In this document: positions 26,587 through 35,857 of the stretch, in pieces
Layout of the letters: the number at the start of each line of letters is the position of its first letter
Position numbering within the stretch: position 1 is the first letter of the stretch
DNA from: Cryobacterium inferilacus
Lineage (GTDB): Bacteria; Actinomycetota; Actinomycetes; Actinomycetales; Microbacteriaceae
Length of the DNA stretch: 64,000 nucleotides
Reading direction: 5' to 3'
Assembly: GCF_019599185.1 (NCBI RefSeq)
Contig: NZ_JAIEUL010000013.1
Span: 1 to 64,000 of the forward strand
Program-made: the position numbers and the translations under genes
The notes under the pieces: model-generated
Seen by the model: the letters and a program-made list of their open reading frames with translations, nothing else
What the model was told of the DNA's origin: nothing
The model's database searches: none

Positions 26587-27588
26587 TTATGCACCGGGGC
26601 CGGGCGGCTGGGCGGGCTGGGGCGGCCGGGACAGCTGGGCAGCGGCCTCGACCGGCGGCAGGGACGCCGGCTCGATGGCGGCATCCGTTCTCTCGGAGCG
26701 CACGAAGGCGATGCCAATCAGGATCAGCAGCCCGCCGAGGAGCTGCGGAACGGTGAGCTGCTCGCCCAGCAGCAACCAGGCGTAGAAGGTGGCGGCCACC
26801 ACCTCGAGCAGGCCCACGAACGAGGCCAGCCGGGAGCCGAGCATCTCGCTGGCGGCGATGCTGGTGGAATAGGCGATGGCGGTGGCCACCACGCCGATGA
26901 TCAGCAGCGGCAGCCACCAGGGCAGCTCGGCGCCGAACATCGGCACGTCGGCGGTGGAGGTCTCGAAGGGCACCAGACCGGTCAACCCGACCAGGCCCAG
27001 CAGCACACCACCGAGCAGCAGGCCGAAGCCGGCCAGCGCCACGGCGGGGAGCCCGTTGCTCGGCTGCGCGGCCACGAGGTAGTAGATCGCACAGCCCACC
27101 ATCGCGGCCATGGCGAGCGCATACCCGAACAGGTCGAACGCAGCCGAGCCGCCCGGAGACACCACCAGCACCAGCCCGCCCAGCGCCACCACGGACCCGA
27201 TCAACACCACCGCCTTGGGGCTGCGGCGGGTGCGCACCCACGCGATGGCCACGAGCAACAGCGGGGCCATGTATTCGATGAGCACGGCCGAGCCCACCGG
27301 GATGCGCTCGATCGCCGCGAAATAGGCCAGCTGCGTACCGGCCACACCGATCAGGGCCATCGCGAAGACCCGCCAGCGGGCGCGCCAGAGCGCCGCCCAG
27401 TTGCCGCGCAGCGAGAGGATCGCCACCGGCGCCAGAACCAGGCCACCGATCAGCACCCGCACGGTGACGGCGGCGGCCGGGCTCCAGCCGCTCTCGAGCA
27501 CCGGCTTGGCCAGGGCGCCAGAGAGGCCGAACGTGGCCGCGGCGATGACCGCGATGACAAGGCCGAGCGTGGTGGTCGAGCGGTTCAT
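26587..27588 (-). CDS. EamA/RhaT-family transporter
   Basis: A 333-aa membrane protein with ten predicted helices in two EamA repeats. The second repeat begins near residue 170, and helices contain Gly/Ala-rich packing. It is probably a metabolite or amino-acid exporter of the drug/metabolite transporter superfamily. The C-terminus is a Pro/Ala-rich tail. ATG 27588 is preferred over a longer start. It diverges from the CGNR gene. Confidence 0.85.
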   Translation of the reverse strand: MNRSTTTLGLVIAVIAAATFGLSGALAKPVLESGWSPAAAVTVRVLIGGLVLAPVAILSLRGNWAALWRARWRVFAMALIGVAGTQLAYFAAIERIPVGSAVLIEYMAPLLLVAIAWVRTRRSPKAVVLIGSVVALGGLVLVVSPGGSAAFDLFGYALAMAAMVGCAIYYLVAAQPSNGLPAVALAGFGLLLGGVLLGLVGLTGLVPFETSTADVPMFGAELPWWLPLLIIGVVATAIAYSTSIAASEMLGSRLASFVGLLEVVAATFYAWLLLGEQLTVPQLLGGLLILIGIAFVRSERTDAAIEPASLPPVEAAAQLSRPPQPAQPPGPGA

Positions 27589-27671
27589 GCGTGCTCCAGG
27601 GGAAAGAGGTGGCGCCGGGGTTGTGGGGTGATTCATCCCGAAGATAGTGTGATCCCGAGTAAGGAGTCAAT

Positions 27672-28262
27672 TTGCATTTTGCCCCTGACACCGAGGCGAG
27701 TCTGGCCTTCACCGTCGACCTCGCCAATACCGTCGCCGGCGCGACGAAAAGCGGCCTCGACGAGCTGGTGACACCCGCCGACCTGACCACCCTGTTCGAG
27801 ACGCACCAGTTCTCCGGGCGGCTCGATCGCGACGACGCCGAACTCGCCGAGGTGCGGGACACCCGTGATCTCCTGCGGCGGATCTGGACCCTGAACCGTG
27901 ACGACGCGGCGGTAGCGGTGAACGCCCTGCTGCAGAGCGCCAGGGCTCTGCCCCGGCTGATGCGTCACGACGGGATGGACTGGCACCTGCACGCCACCGA
28001 TCCCCAGGCGCCGCTGGCCGAACGCATCCGGGTGGAGGTGGCCCTGGCCCTGGTCGACGTGATCCGCACCGACGAGAACGGCCGGTTGCGCGCCTGCGCG
28101 GCGGATGACTGCGCCGGCATCCTGGTGGACCTCTCCCGCAACGGCTCCAAACGATTCTGCAGCATCCGCTGCGGCAACCGGATGAACATGATCGCGTTCC
28201 GGCAGCGGGCCGCCGAACTCAGCCCGTATGGCGCAGGAACACCTGCCGCAGCGAGCGAATGA
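27672..28262 (+). CDS. CGNR zinc finger regulator-like protein
   Basis: A 196-aa protein of the CGNR (ABATE-like) family. The N-terminal domain has the pattern FTVDLANTV near residues 14-22. The C-terminal zinc-finger-like motif has C-x4-C (CAADDC) near 142-147, SRNGSKRFCS and CGNRMNM (about 167-173). Family members are putative transcription factors. It starts with TTG, supported by AAGGAG 5 nt upstream. The 3' end overlaps the ABC1 gene's 3' end by 44 nt. It may regulate the divergent EamA transporter gene. Confidence 0.85.
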   Translation: MHFAPDTEASLAFTVDLANTVAGATKSGLDELVTPADLTTLFETHQFSGRLDRDDAELAEVRDTRDLLRRIWTLNRDDAAVAVNALLQSARALPRLMRHDGMDWHLHATDPQAPLAERIRVEVALALVDVIRTDENGRLRACAADDCAGILVDLSRNGSKRFCSIRCGNRMNMIAFRQRAAELSPYGAGTPAAASE

Positions 28263-30216
28263 GCAGCACGAACCCGACCAGCCCGATCGTCGCGCCGAGG
28301 AAGGCGAACAACCGCACCCCGTCGACCAGTTCAGGCCCGGTGTCGGAGACCACCAGCACGATGCCCAGGGTGGCCGCGGCGATGCCGATCAGCGCGCCCA
28401 CCGCCTCGATCACGATTGAACCCAGCCACCAGCGGTCGTCCGGTTCGGCGAAGGCGCGGATCCGCACGCTGAAGGTGCCGTCCGCCAGCCCGGAACTGAT
28501 GGACTCCAGGCGCCGGGGAATCCGCCGGGCGGTGGCCCGCAGCACGGCGCCCTGAGCCTGCACCGACCCGAGCAGCGAACGCGGAGTCACCAGGCGTCGC
28601 AGGTAGTGCGGCACCCGGTCCAGGGCCTTTTCCACCATGTCGAAGTCGGGGTCCAGGATCGCCAGGCTGCTCTCCAACGTGGCCAGGGTGCGGAACGCCA
28701 TACCCAGCGACGTCGGGATGGCGAGGTGGTGTTCCCGAATGGTGTCGAGCATCGCCGAGAAGATCGACCCCTCGGCCCTGCTGTAGCGGGTGAGGGTGAG
28801 GATGCGGCCCAGGTCGCGTTGCAGCGCGGCGATGTCGGCATCCGTCGGCGCGTTCACCACCAGCAGCAGCGCATCCGTCGTGGCGATGTCGTCGTCGGCC
28901 GACGCCGCCAGCAGCAGCGTCACCAGCCCCTCTCGCATGCTGCGCTCGAGCACGCCGACATTGCCGAAGTCGATCAGGCCGAGCCGGCCGTCCTGGCGCA
29001 GCATGAGGTTGCCCGGGTGCAGGTCGCCGTGGAAGATGCCGGTGACGATGACCTGTTCGAGCACGGCGTCCAGCAGCGCGTCGGCGAGCGCCGCCCGTTC
29101 CTCCGGCCAGAGCTGGTCGAGCCGCTCGGCCGCGGCGTTCAGTGGCACCCCGTCGATGAGGTCCATGGTGAGTAGTCGGCGTGAGCTCGCCTCCGCGTAC
29201 ACCCGCGGCACCACCAGGATGTCGGACGACCCCGACGCGGCGACCACGTTGCCGATCTGCTCGGTGCTGGAGAACTCGATGCGGTAGTCCAGCTCGTCGC
29301 GCAACGACCTGGCGAAGCCCTCGGCCAGGTTCACCACCCCGAAGTCGCGCCCCCAACTGGTCTGGTTCTCGATGCGCTGAGCGAGGCGCACGATGATGTC
29401 CACGTCGGCGGCCACCTGCGCGCCGGCGCCGGGCCGCTGCACCTTGAGCACCACCTGGGTGCCGTCCAGCAGCGTGCCGGTGTGCACCTGGGCCACGGAT
29501 GCCGCCGCCAGCGGCGTCTCGTCGACGCTGGCGAACACGGTGTTCAAGGGGGCCCCGATCTCGGCCTCGATCACGGTGCGAATGGCCGGCCACGGCAGCG
29601 TGGTGGCGCTGGATTGCAGCGAGGCGAGGGCCACGGTGTAGCTGCGCGGCAGCAGGTCACGGCGGGTGGAGAGCAGCTGGCCGAGTTTGACGAAGGTGAC
29701 GCCGGCCTCGTTGATCGCCGCCACCAGCGCGGCGGGGGTACCGCCGCGGCCGCCGCGGCCGCGCTGTGGCCAGCCCGGGCGTTCGTGCAGGATCCAGCCG
29801 ATCCCATAGCGGGAGAGCAGGGTGAGAATCTGCAGGTACCGTTTGGTGCGGCGCCGCCGGTGCAGGGCGGCGCGGATCGCGTCGAGCGGGTTGGAGGCGG
29901 TGGTGGGGAAGAGGGCCTCTGTGGCGACCAACAGGGCGATCGCGATGGCGAACACCCAGCCGAACGCGAGCGCGATGAACAGCACCACCACCAGGAGGGG
30001 CGCCTGCGGTGAGCCGTCTTCGCCGATCACCCTGGCCTGGCTGGCCACGAAGTAGGCGAACGGCCAGCTGGCCAGGAACACCAGTGCCGCGACCAGGGCG
30101 GTGCGCAACCAGCCCACGTTGGTGCCGAGCAGAGACCGCGTTGCAAAGCCGACCGAGACGGCGAAGACGAACGCAACGAGACCCAGAACGATCCACGCCC
30201 ATACCGATTCGAACAA
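28219..30216 (-). CDS. ABC1/AarF/UbiB-family kinase-like protein
   Basis: A 665-aa protein. Two or three N-terminal transmembrane segments precede an ABC1 domain. Its KxGQ motif is KLGQLLSTR near residue 178, its Ala-rich loop is AAASVAQVH near 233, and VVLKVQRPG near 250 carries the ATP-binding lysine. The catalytic HGDLHPGNL is near residue 393 and DFG near 411. Two further transmembrane helices lie at the C-terminus. Members bind ATP and support quinone or lipid metabolism. It starts at TTG 30216. Confidence 0.85.
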   Translation of the reverse strand: MFESVWAWIVLGLVAFVFAVSVGFATRSLLGTNVGWLRTALVAALVFLASWPFAYFVASQARVIGEDGSPQAPLLVVVLFIALAFGWVFAIAIALLVATEALFPTTASNPLDAIRAALHRRRRTKRYLQILTLLSRYGIGWILHERPGWPQRGRGGRGGTPAALVAAINEAGVTFVKLGQLLSTRRDLLPRSYTVALASLQSSATTLPWPAIRTVIEAEIGAPLNTVFASVDETPLAAASVAQVHTGTLLDGTQVVLKVQRPGAGAQVAADVDIIVRLAQRIENQTSWGRDFGVVNLAEGFARSLRDELDYRIEFSSTEQIGNVVAASGSSDILVVPRVYAEASSRRLLTMDLIDGVPLNAAAERLDQLWPEERAALADALLDAVLEQVIVTGIFHGDLHPGNLMLRQDGRLGLIDFGNVGVLERSMREGLVTLLLAASADDDIATTDALLLVVNAPTDADIAALQRDLGRILTLTRYSRAEGSIFSAMLDTIREHHLAIPTSLGMAFRTLATLESSLAILDPDFDMVEKALDRVPHYLRRLVTPRSLLGSVQAQGAVLRATARRIPRRLESISSGLADGTFSVRIRAFAEPDDRWWLGSIVIEAVGALIGIAAATLGIVLVVSDTGPELVDGVRLFAFLGATIGLVGFVLLIRSLRQVFLRHTG

Positions 30217-30289
30217 GCCCTGCCCCGCATTCTCTTGACGCCGTTGGCGCTCAGGTTAGCGCGCAGGCCTTACAGTCGGCACCGGGTCC

Positions 30290-30411
30290 CTATCCTTGAG
30301 CTACCTGGCCGACCACTGGTGCTCCCGCGGCCATGTGCTGCTCGTGCTCGAGGGCATCCTGCGCACCGAGCGAGCACCGAGACGGGCGCCCGCCTGTTCA
30401 TCGTCGACTGA
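30290..30411 (+). pseudogene. DHCW-motif cupin remnant
   Basis: Only fragments of a DHCW-type cupin are left. In one frame there is a strand reading ADHWCSRGHVLLVLEG followed by LRTE. In another frame there is the C-terminal ending GARLFIVD with its TGA at 30409-30411. The two fragments are joined at about 30378-30393 in different frames, and the N-terminal third and about 40 central residues are absent. Intact members are around 105 residues. This cannot encode a cupin. Confidence 0.65.
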
Positions 30412-30459
30412 ACTGTGCCAGACTAAATCCTTCCCGTCCCTCAGAGTCAGGCTCAGCCA

Positions 30460-30495
30460 GTGAAGTTCTTCGCCGTTTTCGCGCTCACGCGCTGA
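30460..30495 (+). CDS. Possible leader peptide of the ABC-F gene
   Basis: An 11-codon ORF, GTG start, encoding MKFFAVFALTR, ends 65 nt before the ABC-F start. It has no strong ribosome site. Short leader peptides upstream of ribosome-protection ABC-F and erm genes sense antibiotic-stalled ribosomes, which makes this placement suggestive. It could also be chance. Confidence 0.4.
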   Translation: MKFFAVFALTR

Positions 30496-30528
30496 CACCC
30501 GCAGCTTCGCCGCGCCACGGCAGCCGGG

Positions 30529-30546
30529 GTCAGTGCATTCACTGAC
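30529..30546 (+). promoter_or_regulatory. Hairpin over the ABC-F ribosome site region
   Basis: GTCAGTG-CATT-CACTGAC is a perfect 7-bp stem with a 4-nt loop, ending just before the GGGGAG ribosome site of the ABC-F gene. It could gate translation together with the leader ORF at 30460-30495. There is no following U-tract. Confidence 0.4.
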
Positions 30547-30560
30547 GACGGGGAGCCTCC

Positions 30561-32195
30561 ATGGCCACTGCACGAACTTCATCTGCCCACCCTGCAACGA
30601 TTCTGCTCACGGATGTCGGCCTCACCTGGCCGGACGGAACCGTAGCCCTGACCGGCATCACCGCCGCATTCGGCCGGGGGCGAACCGGACTGGTCGGCGC
30701 CAACGGATCGGGCAAGTCCACCCTGCTGCGCGTGATCGCCGGTGAGCTGCGCCCCACGACGGGCAGCGTGGTGGAGTCGGCCGACGTGGCCTACCTACCG
30801 CAGACCCTCACCCTTGACGTGGGCGCGACCGCGGCCGATCTGCTCGGTTGCGCGGCGAAACTCGACGCGCTGCGGGCCATCGAGGCCGGCGCCGTGAGCG
30901 AAGTCCATTTCGACGTACTCGGCGACGACTGGGATCTGACCAGCAGATGCGGAGTGGCGCTGCGTTCGGCCGGCCTCACCGAAGCCGACCTTGATCGACC
31001 CGTCGGGGCGATGTCCGGCGGAGAGGCGATCCTGGTCGCTATCGCCGGGTTGCGCCTGGGTGCCGCCCCGATCTCGGTGCTCGACGAGCCCACCAACAAC
31101 CTCGACCGAGCGGCCAGGCAACGACTGTCGATGATGGTGCGGTCCTGGCCGGGCACCCTGGTCGTGGTCAGTCATGACCCCGAGCTGCTCGAGCTCATGG
31201 ACGACACCGCCGAGTTGCACGATGGGGCGCTCACCGTGTTCGGCGGCCCGTACAGCGCGTTCCTCGAACAGAGGGACCGAGAGCAGATCGCCGCGGTGCA
31301 GGCGCAACGCACCGCCGACCAGGCGGTGAAGAAGGAGAAACGGCAGCGGATCGAGGCCGAAACGAAGCTCGCCCGCCGCGGCCGATTCGCCCGCACGGAG
31401 TACGAGAACAAGAGCGTGCCCAAGATCGTGATGGGACTGCGCAAGTCCGCCGCTCAGGTGTCGGCAGGCAAGCTGCGCACCGAGGTCGACGGCAAGGTGC
31501 AGGATGCCCGCGCGGCCGCCGCCGAGGCATCCGCCCGGGTGCGATCGGACGAGAGCATTCACGTCGACCTGCCCGACCCCAACGTGCCAGCCGGCAAGCG
31601 CCTGGCCGAGCTGCACGGGGTGAACCGTAGTTTCTTGCTGCACGGACCGGCGCGGGTGGCGCTGGTCGGCCCCAACGGCGTGGGCAAGACCAGCCTGCTC
31701 AACGCCCTCGTGCGGCCGCAGACGGCACGCCCCGGCCTGGCTACCGCGACCGCATTCACCACCCGGATCGGCTTCCTCGACCAACGCCTGAACGGGCTCG
31801 TCGAGGCGGCGAGCACACTCGAGAACCTTCAACTGGCCGCCCCTGCCATCGCGCCAGGCGTTCTTCGCAGCGCTCTGGCCCGGTTCCAACTACGCGGTGA
31901 CGCGGTCAACCGGCCCGTGCGGAGCCTGTCCGGCGGTGAGCGGTTCCGGGTGTCGTTGGCGTGTCTGCTCGTTGCCGACCCACCCGCCCAGCTGCTGGTG
32001 CTGGACGAGCCGACGAACAACCTCGACCGGCAGAGTCTGGACCAGTTGGTCGAAGCTCTCGGTTCCTATCGTGGCGGCCTGCTCGTCGTCAGTCACGACG
32101 ATGCCTTCCTCGACCGGCTCGGCCTCACCCTCCGGCTGGCCCTGAGCGGTGACGGGCAGATCACCCAGGAGGATCCGTCAGCTGAGCGTTCCTGA
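30561..32195 (+). CDS. ABC-F family ATPase (likely ribosome protection)
   Basis: A 544-aa soluble ABC-F protein with two ATPase domains and no membrane part. First domain: Walker A GANGSGKS near residue 48, signature MSGGE near 150 and DEPTNNLD near 175. Second domain: Walker A GPNGVGKT near residue 370, LSGGERF near 456 and DEPTNNLD near 483. The connecting region (about 230-330) is basic and helical, like the P-site tRNA interaction motif of ABC-F proteins. Members either protect ribosomes from antibiotics or rescue stalled ones. A leader ORF and hairpin lie upstream. Confidence 0.85.
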   Translation: MATARTSSAHPATILLTDVGLTWPDGTVALTGITAAFGRGRTGLVGANGSGKSTLLRVIAGELRPTTGSVVESADVAYLPQTLTLDVGATAADLLGCAAKLDALRAIEAGAVSEVHFDVLGDDWDLTSRCGVALRSAGLTEADLDRPVGAMSGGEAILVAIAGLRLGAAPISVLDEPTNNLDRAARQRLSMMVRSWPGTLVVVSHDPELLELMDDTAELHDGALTVFGGPYSAFLEQRDREQIAAVQAQRTADQAVKKEKRQRIEAETKLARRGRFARTEYENKSVPKIVMGLRKSAAQVSAGKLRTEVDGKVQDARAAAAEASARVRSDESIHVDLPDPNVPAGKRLAELHGVNRSFLLHGPARVALVGPNGVGKTSLLNALVRPQTARPGLATATAFTTRIGFLDQRLNGLVEAASTLENLQLAAPAIAPGVLRSALARFQLRGDAVNRPVRSLSGGERFRVSLACLLVADPPAQLLVLDEPTNNLDRQSLDQLVEALGSYRGGLLVVSHDDAFLDRLGLTLRLALSGDGQITQEDPSAERS

Positions 32196-32208
32196 GCTCA
32201 GGCGGGCG

Positions 32209-32655
32209 TCACAGCTCGATACGGTCGAGCGGCGCGGTGTGGGCTGCGGCGGGCAACTCGGCCAGGGCGGTGAACGCGGCGGCGGCGCGGGGGTTGTCCG
32301 GCGCCAACTCGCTGCGGAACCGGCGCGTGGTCACCCCGGGCTCGTAGGAGGCGAACTCGACGTCGAAGCCGGAGCCCAGTTGCAGGGCCAGCCTGAGCGC
32401 CAGGGCCACGCCAGCGGCGGTGAAATCGGCCGCGTGGGCGGGGGTGCGCCACTGGAAGTCGGCATCCAGCGCGTCGTAATAGTCGATCTCCCAGCGGATC
32501 AGGTCCGTCACCAGGCCGCCGTCCAGGCAGCTGACCGTGTAGTCGACCGGATGCGGGAACCAGAGCACCGAGCCGGCATAGTCGGGGAATAGCCGCACGA
32601 CCCGACCGTTGCCCGGCCCAAAATCGCCCCGTCCCCACGGCGGCTGGTACTGCAT
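32209..32655 (-). CDS. Hypothetical protein
   Basis: A 148-aa soluble protein. Aromatic residues cluster in its first half (WFPHPVDYT; EIDYYDALDADFQW), and helices predominate in the second half. The start MQYQPPWGRGDFGP is unusually Gly/Pro-rich. No family is recognised with confidence. It converges with the ABC-F gene, 13 nt apart. Confidence 0.55.
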   Translation of the reverse strand: MQYQPPWGRGDFGPGNGRVVRLFPDYAGSVLWFPHPVDYTVSCLDGGLVTDLIRWEIDYYDALDADFQWRTPAHAADFTAAGVALALRLALQLGSGFDVEFASYEPGVTTRRFRSELAPDNPRAAAAFTALAELPAAAHTAPLDRIEL

Positions 32656-32788
32656 GATCGCTCGCTCCCCTAGTGCCCGTCGGACCCCGTCATCGACGCC
32701 CCCCGCTCTTACGATTTCAGGTGAATGCCGGCAATGCAATTTGGCGGACGGTTCGGGTCGGTGCGATACGGCTCGGTACGATGCAGCC

Positions 32789-34330
32789 ATGACCGACGCG
32801 AGAGACCTGACCGAGCCCACCGACGCCGACCTCGATGGCCCCGTGGCTGTGACCGGCGCCGGTCGCGTGCGCGGATTCCGGCACGGCACCTCCGCGGTGT
32901 ATCTCGGAGTTCCCTTCGCTGAACCCCCGGTGGGTGAGCTGAGGTTCCTGGCACCCACGCCCGTTCTCCCCTGGACCGGGGTGCGCGACGCCCTCCGCTA
33001 CGGCCCCACCCCGCAACGGAGGGAGTCCCCGACCGTGACCACGATCCCGGAGCCCTCGGTGCCCGGCGACGGCATCCTCTGCCTGAACGTCTTCACTCCG
33101 GCGCCGTCCCGAGCGGTCGGGCCCGGCCTACCGGTGCTGGTGTGGATCCACGGCGGCGGCTACGGGGCCGGGTCACCGGCGAGCCCCTGGTACGACGGTG
33201 CGGCATTCAACCGGGACGGGGTGGTGGTCGTGACGATCGCCTACCGCCTGGGCTTCGAAGGGTTCGGCTGGATCGACGGCGCTCCGCTGAACCGCGGCAT
33301 TCTCGACCAGATCGCCGCCCTGGAATGGGTGCGGGACAACATCCGCGCGTTCGGGGGCGACCCGCAGCGGGTGACCGTCGGCGGTCAGTCGGCCGGCGCG
33401 GGCAGCGCGCTGGCGCTGCTGTCGTCACGGCGGGCGGTCGGTCTGTTCCACGGTGTGATCGCCCAATCCGCCCCCGCCTACGGACTCACCGTCGCGGCCG
33501 CCGAGGACATCGGCCGCAGGTTCGCGGCCCGGCACGGCATCACACCGGACCTCGCCGCTTGGCGGACCGTGTCGGCGGATGCGATCCTCGACACCGAAGC
33601 GACCGCCACGCACGGCGGACCAGGGACCCTCGATCCCACCATGCCGCTCGACGCCCTGATCCGCGCCGCCCATGATCCGGATGCCGACATCACCGGCATC
33701 CCGTTCGCCCCGGTGGTGGACGGCGACGTCGTGCTGCCGTTGGGGCCGGCGATCGAGGCCGGACAGAACGCACAGCTGCCCCTGTTGATCGGCAGCACGG
33801 CGCACGAGTTCACATTCCCGTCAACCGAGGGGCTCGATGACGTCACGGTCGCGCTGGAGCGTGCCGGCGTGCCCACTGCGGCCGTGGCCCGGTTCCGCTC
33901 GGCGGTGGCGAGCATCGGTGCCGAGTTCGGCCGCGGCCAGCTCACCACGACGGCACTGTTCCGGCAGCCGACGCTCGCCACCGCCGAACGACGGGTGGCC
34001 AGCGGTGCCGGGGAGAACACCTGGCTGTACGACTTCACCTACCGGGCACCGGCCACCACACTGTCGGGGCACTGCATCGACCTGCCGTTCGCGTGGGACC
34101 TCCTGCACGCCCCCGGTGTGTCCGCGTCCGTCGGTGACGGCCTGCCGCAGGGGCTGGCGGACACCATGCACGCCGCTTGGGTTCGGTTCATCAGCGCCGG
34201 TGATGCGGCCTGGCCTGTGGCGGCGGCCCATCCGCACGGGGCGATGCGTTTCGACACCCGATCGGAGTTCGACACCGGGGCCTACGGTCTGGACGCGGCA
34301 CTGGCCGAGAGCTCTGCCGCCGCGGACTAA
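32789..34330 (+). CDS. Type-B carboxylesterase
   Basis: A 513-aa alpha/beta hydrolase of the carboxylesterase/cholinesterase type. The oxyanion region is WIHGGGYGAGSPASPWYDG near residues 122-140. The nucleophile elbow GGQSAGAG has Ser near residue 201. A C-terminal SGHCIDLPFAW near 428 carries the probable catalytic His. It hydrolyses carboxylic esters, but the substrate is unknown. There is no signal peptide. Its stop overlaps that of the lipoprotein gene (34327-34330). Confidence 0.85.
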   Translation: MTDARDLTEPTDADLDGPVAVTGAGRVRGFRHGTSAVYLGVPFAEPPVGELRFLAPTPVLPWTGVRDALRYGPTPQRRESPTVTTIPEPSVPGDGILCLNVFTPAPSRAVGPGLPVLVWIHGGGYGAGSPASPWYDGAAFNRDGVVVVTIAYRLGFEGFGWIDGAPLNRGILDQIAALEWVRDNIRAFGGDPQRVTVGGQSAGAGSALALLSSRRAVGLFHGVIAQSAPAYGLTVAAAEDIGRRFAARHGITPDLAAWRTVSADAILDTEATATHGGPGTLDPTMPLDALIRAAHDPDADITGIPFAPVVDGDVVLPLGPAIEAGQNAQLPLLIGSTAHEFTFPSTEGLDDVTVALERAGVPTAAVARFRSAVASIGAEFGRGQLTTTALFRQPTLATAERRVASGAGENTWLYDFTYRAPATTLSGHCIDLPFAWDLLHAPGVSASVGDGLPQGLADTMHAAWVRFISAGDAAWPVAAAHPHGAMRFDTRSEFDTGAYGLDAALAESSAAAD

Positions 34331-35106
34331 CGCCCGCTGGTGCTGACCACGGGCGTGTCGGCGCAGGTGGAGTCCTGGGCCTGGGCGACCCGGCGGTCGT
34401 CGGCCTTGAGGGAGTGCTCCACCGCCGTGTAGCCGTTCATGGCGGTGAGGCCGTCGTCGGAGACGCTGATGCCGGTGGCGAGGAGGGAGTAGCTGTCCTC
34501 GCGGTCCTCGCTGACCTGGAGGCCGTTGAGCTCGAGGCCACCCTCGACCTCGAGGCAGCCCACTCCGGTGCCGAACCCGCGCAGGTTCTGCATGTCGAAG
34601 GTGTACGGCCGGGCGTCGACGCCGATCGGGGTGACGAACGCGCAGTCGACCAGCGCGTGCAGGGCTGCGCCGCGGCCGTCGTCGAGCACGGTCACGACCA
34701 CGCCATTGTGTAGCTGTGCGGTCCAACCGCTGTGCGTGTTGGGGCCGGCCAGCCGGTCGGTGAGGCTGATGGTGGCGCCGGAGGCCGTGGTGATGCCGTA
34801 GGTGAACGGGACAGTGGCCTCTGAGTACCACTGGATGTCGTTCTCGCCGTCACCGTCGACGTCGGCGATTTCGGCGGTGACCGCGCCGGCCGGAGCGGTC
34901 TCGGTCGTCGCCGGGCAGCCCGCTGGCTCCGCCGTGGACTCGGCGGGGGCGTCGGTGACCGGGGCTCCCGTGTCGCCGAACTGGGCCGTCGCCGAGGCGC
35001 GGTCCTCGTCACCGACGGCGGAGCATCCGCTCAGGGCAAGCGCCAGCATGGCGACGACGACGGAAGACCGACCGGCGATCCTGGCTGTGGCGTGAACGGT
35101 TGACAT
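34327..35106 (-). CDS. Putative lipoprotein with DxDGDGxxD motif
   Basis: A 259-aa exported lipoprotein with the lipobox LALSGC (Cys near residue 28). The segment [12 protein letters not shown] near residues 83-94 is a calcium-binding-type DxDGDGxxD loop. The rest is beta-rich. It may bind calcium or sugars at the surface, but no family is recognised. The 4-nt CTAA shared with the esterase stop is a tail-to-tail overlap. Confidence 0.65.
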   Translation of the reverse strand: MSTVHATARIAGRSSVVVAMLALALSGCSAVGDEDRASATAQFGDTGAPVTDAPAESTAEPAGCPATTETAPAGAVTAEIADVDGDGENDIQWYSEATVPFTYGITTASGATISLTDRLAGPNTHSGWTAQLHNGVVVTVLDDGRGAALHALVDCAFVTPIGVDARPYTFDMQNLRGFGTGVGCLEVEGGLELNGLQVSEDREDSYSLLATGISVSDDGLTAMNGYTAVEHSLKADDRRVAQAQDSTCADTPVVSTSGR

Positions 35107-35184
35107 CAGGCTGATGCTACCGAGGTTGACTGGGCGACCTCCGTGTTTCCCGCCTGCTTTCGGGGGCGATTGCCAGCGTGGGCG

Positions 35185-35517
35185 CTAGGAGCGCACCAAC
35201 CGTGCGATCGCGTCGCCGGCTTCCTTGAGCTTGAGTTGCGCTTCGTCGCCGCCGGTGGCGACGGCGTCGACGACGCAGTGGCTGAGGTGGTCGTTGAGCA
35301 GGCCGAGGGCCACCGACTGCAGCGCGCTGGTCATGGCAGACACCTGGGTGAGGATGTCGATGCAGTACTTGTCGTCGGTGACCATGCCCTGCAGGCCCCT
35401 GGCCTGACCCTCGATGCGGCGCAGGCGCTTGAGGTAGTCGTCCTTGTTGGAGATGTAACCGTGCGGGCCGTCGTGGCTGTGATCGGCTGGGGCGTGCTCG
35501 GCGGGGGCTGTCGTCAT
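35185..35517 (-). CDS. csoR: CsoR-family copper-sensing repressor
   Basis: A 110-aa DUF156 regulator. Cu(I) ligands are Cys 52 in KYCIDI, His in NDHLSHC near residue 77 and Cys near 81, the C-H-C set of CsoR. A His/Asp-rich N-terminus (DHSHDGPHG) may add metal affinity. It represses copper genes until Cu(I) binds. It diverges from copZ-copA, and two GTACCC/GGGGTAT palindromes lie in the 103-nt gap. Confidence 0.9.
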   Translation of the reverse strand: MTTAPAEHAPADHSHDGPHGYISNKDDYLKRLRRIEGQARGLQGMVTDDKYCIDILTQVSAMTSALQSVALGLLNDHLSHCVVDAVATGGDEAQLKLKEAGDAIARLVRS

Positions 35518-35545
35518 GGTGTGCTCCTGGTTGTCGGCGAACCCT

Positions 35546-35596
35546 ATACCCCCTCACGGTATCACGACAATGCGCTAGAGTACCCTCTGGGGGTAT
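35546..35596. promoter_or_regulatory. CsoR operators between csoR and copZ
   Basis: Two palindromic sites: ATACCCCCTCACGGTAT at 35546-35562 and GTACCCTCTGGGGGTAT at 35580-35596. Both have the GC-rich inner repeat flanked by TA-rich ends known for CsoR operators. They lie between the divergent csoR and copZ starts, so one repressor could control both. A related site precedes the thioredoxin gene (21389-21404). Confidence 0.65.
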
Positions 35597-35620
35597 CCCG
35601 AGACAGAGAAGGTTTGCACC

Positions 35621-35857
35621 ATGGCAGAGACAGACACCCGCACCGACTACCTCGTGACCGGCATGACCTGCGGGCACTGCGTCGCCAGCGTCATCGAGGA
35701 GGTTTCCCTGGTGCCCGGCGTGCGCGAGGTGACCGTCGACCTCGTCGTCGGCGCCGCCAGCACCGTGCACGTCACGAGCGCCACGGCTCCCGATGCCGCG
35801 GGCATCCGTGCCGCCATCGACGAAGCCGGCTACGAACTCCAGGGCGCCGCCGCGTGA
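35621..35857 (+). CDS. copZ: Heavy-metal-associated (CopZ-like) copper chaperone
   Basis: A 78-aa HMA-fold protein with the metal-binding motif GMTCGHC near residues 13-19. It would carry Cu(I) to CopA, whose gene starts 4 nt before this stop (GTGA overlap). The start follows an AGAGAAGG ribosome site. Confidence 0.9.
   Translation: MAETDTRTDYLVTGMTCGHCVASVIEEVSLVPGVREVTVDLVVGAASTVHVTSATAPDAAGIRAAIDEAGYELQGAAA

Noticed and set aside
26483..27862. 459-codon minus-strand frame
   Set aside because: It overlaps the EamA transporter in a different frame and reads as Arg/Gly-rich sequence with no motif.
30301..30597. Minus-strand 98-codon ORF upstream of the ABC-F gene
   Set aside because: It has a CTDPGC stretch that looks protein-like, but it is antisense to the cupin remnant and the ABC-F start, with no ribosome site.
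33821..34831. 336-codon minus-strand frame
   Set aside because: It crosses the carboxylesterase and lipoprotein genes out of frame, with repetitive Arg/Gly/His composition.
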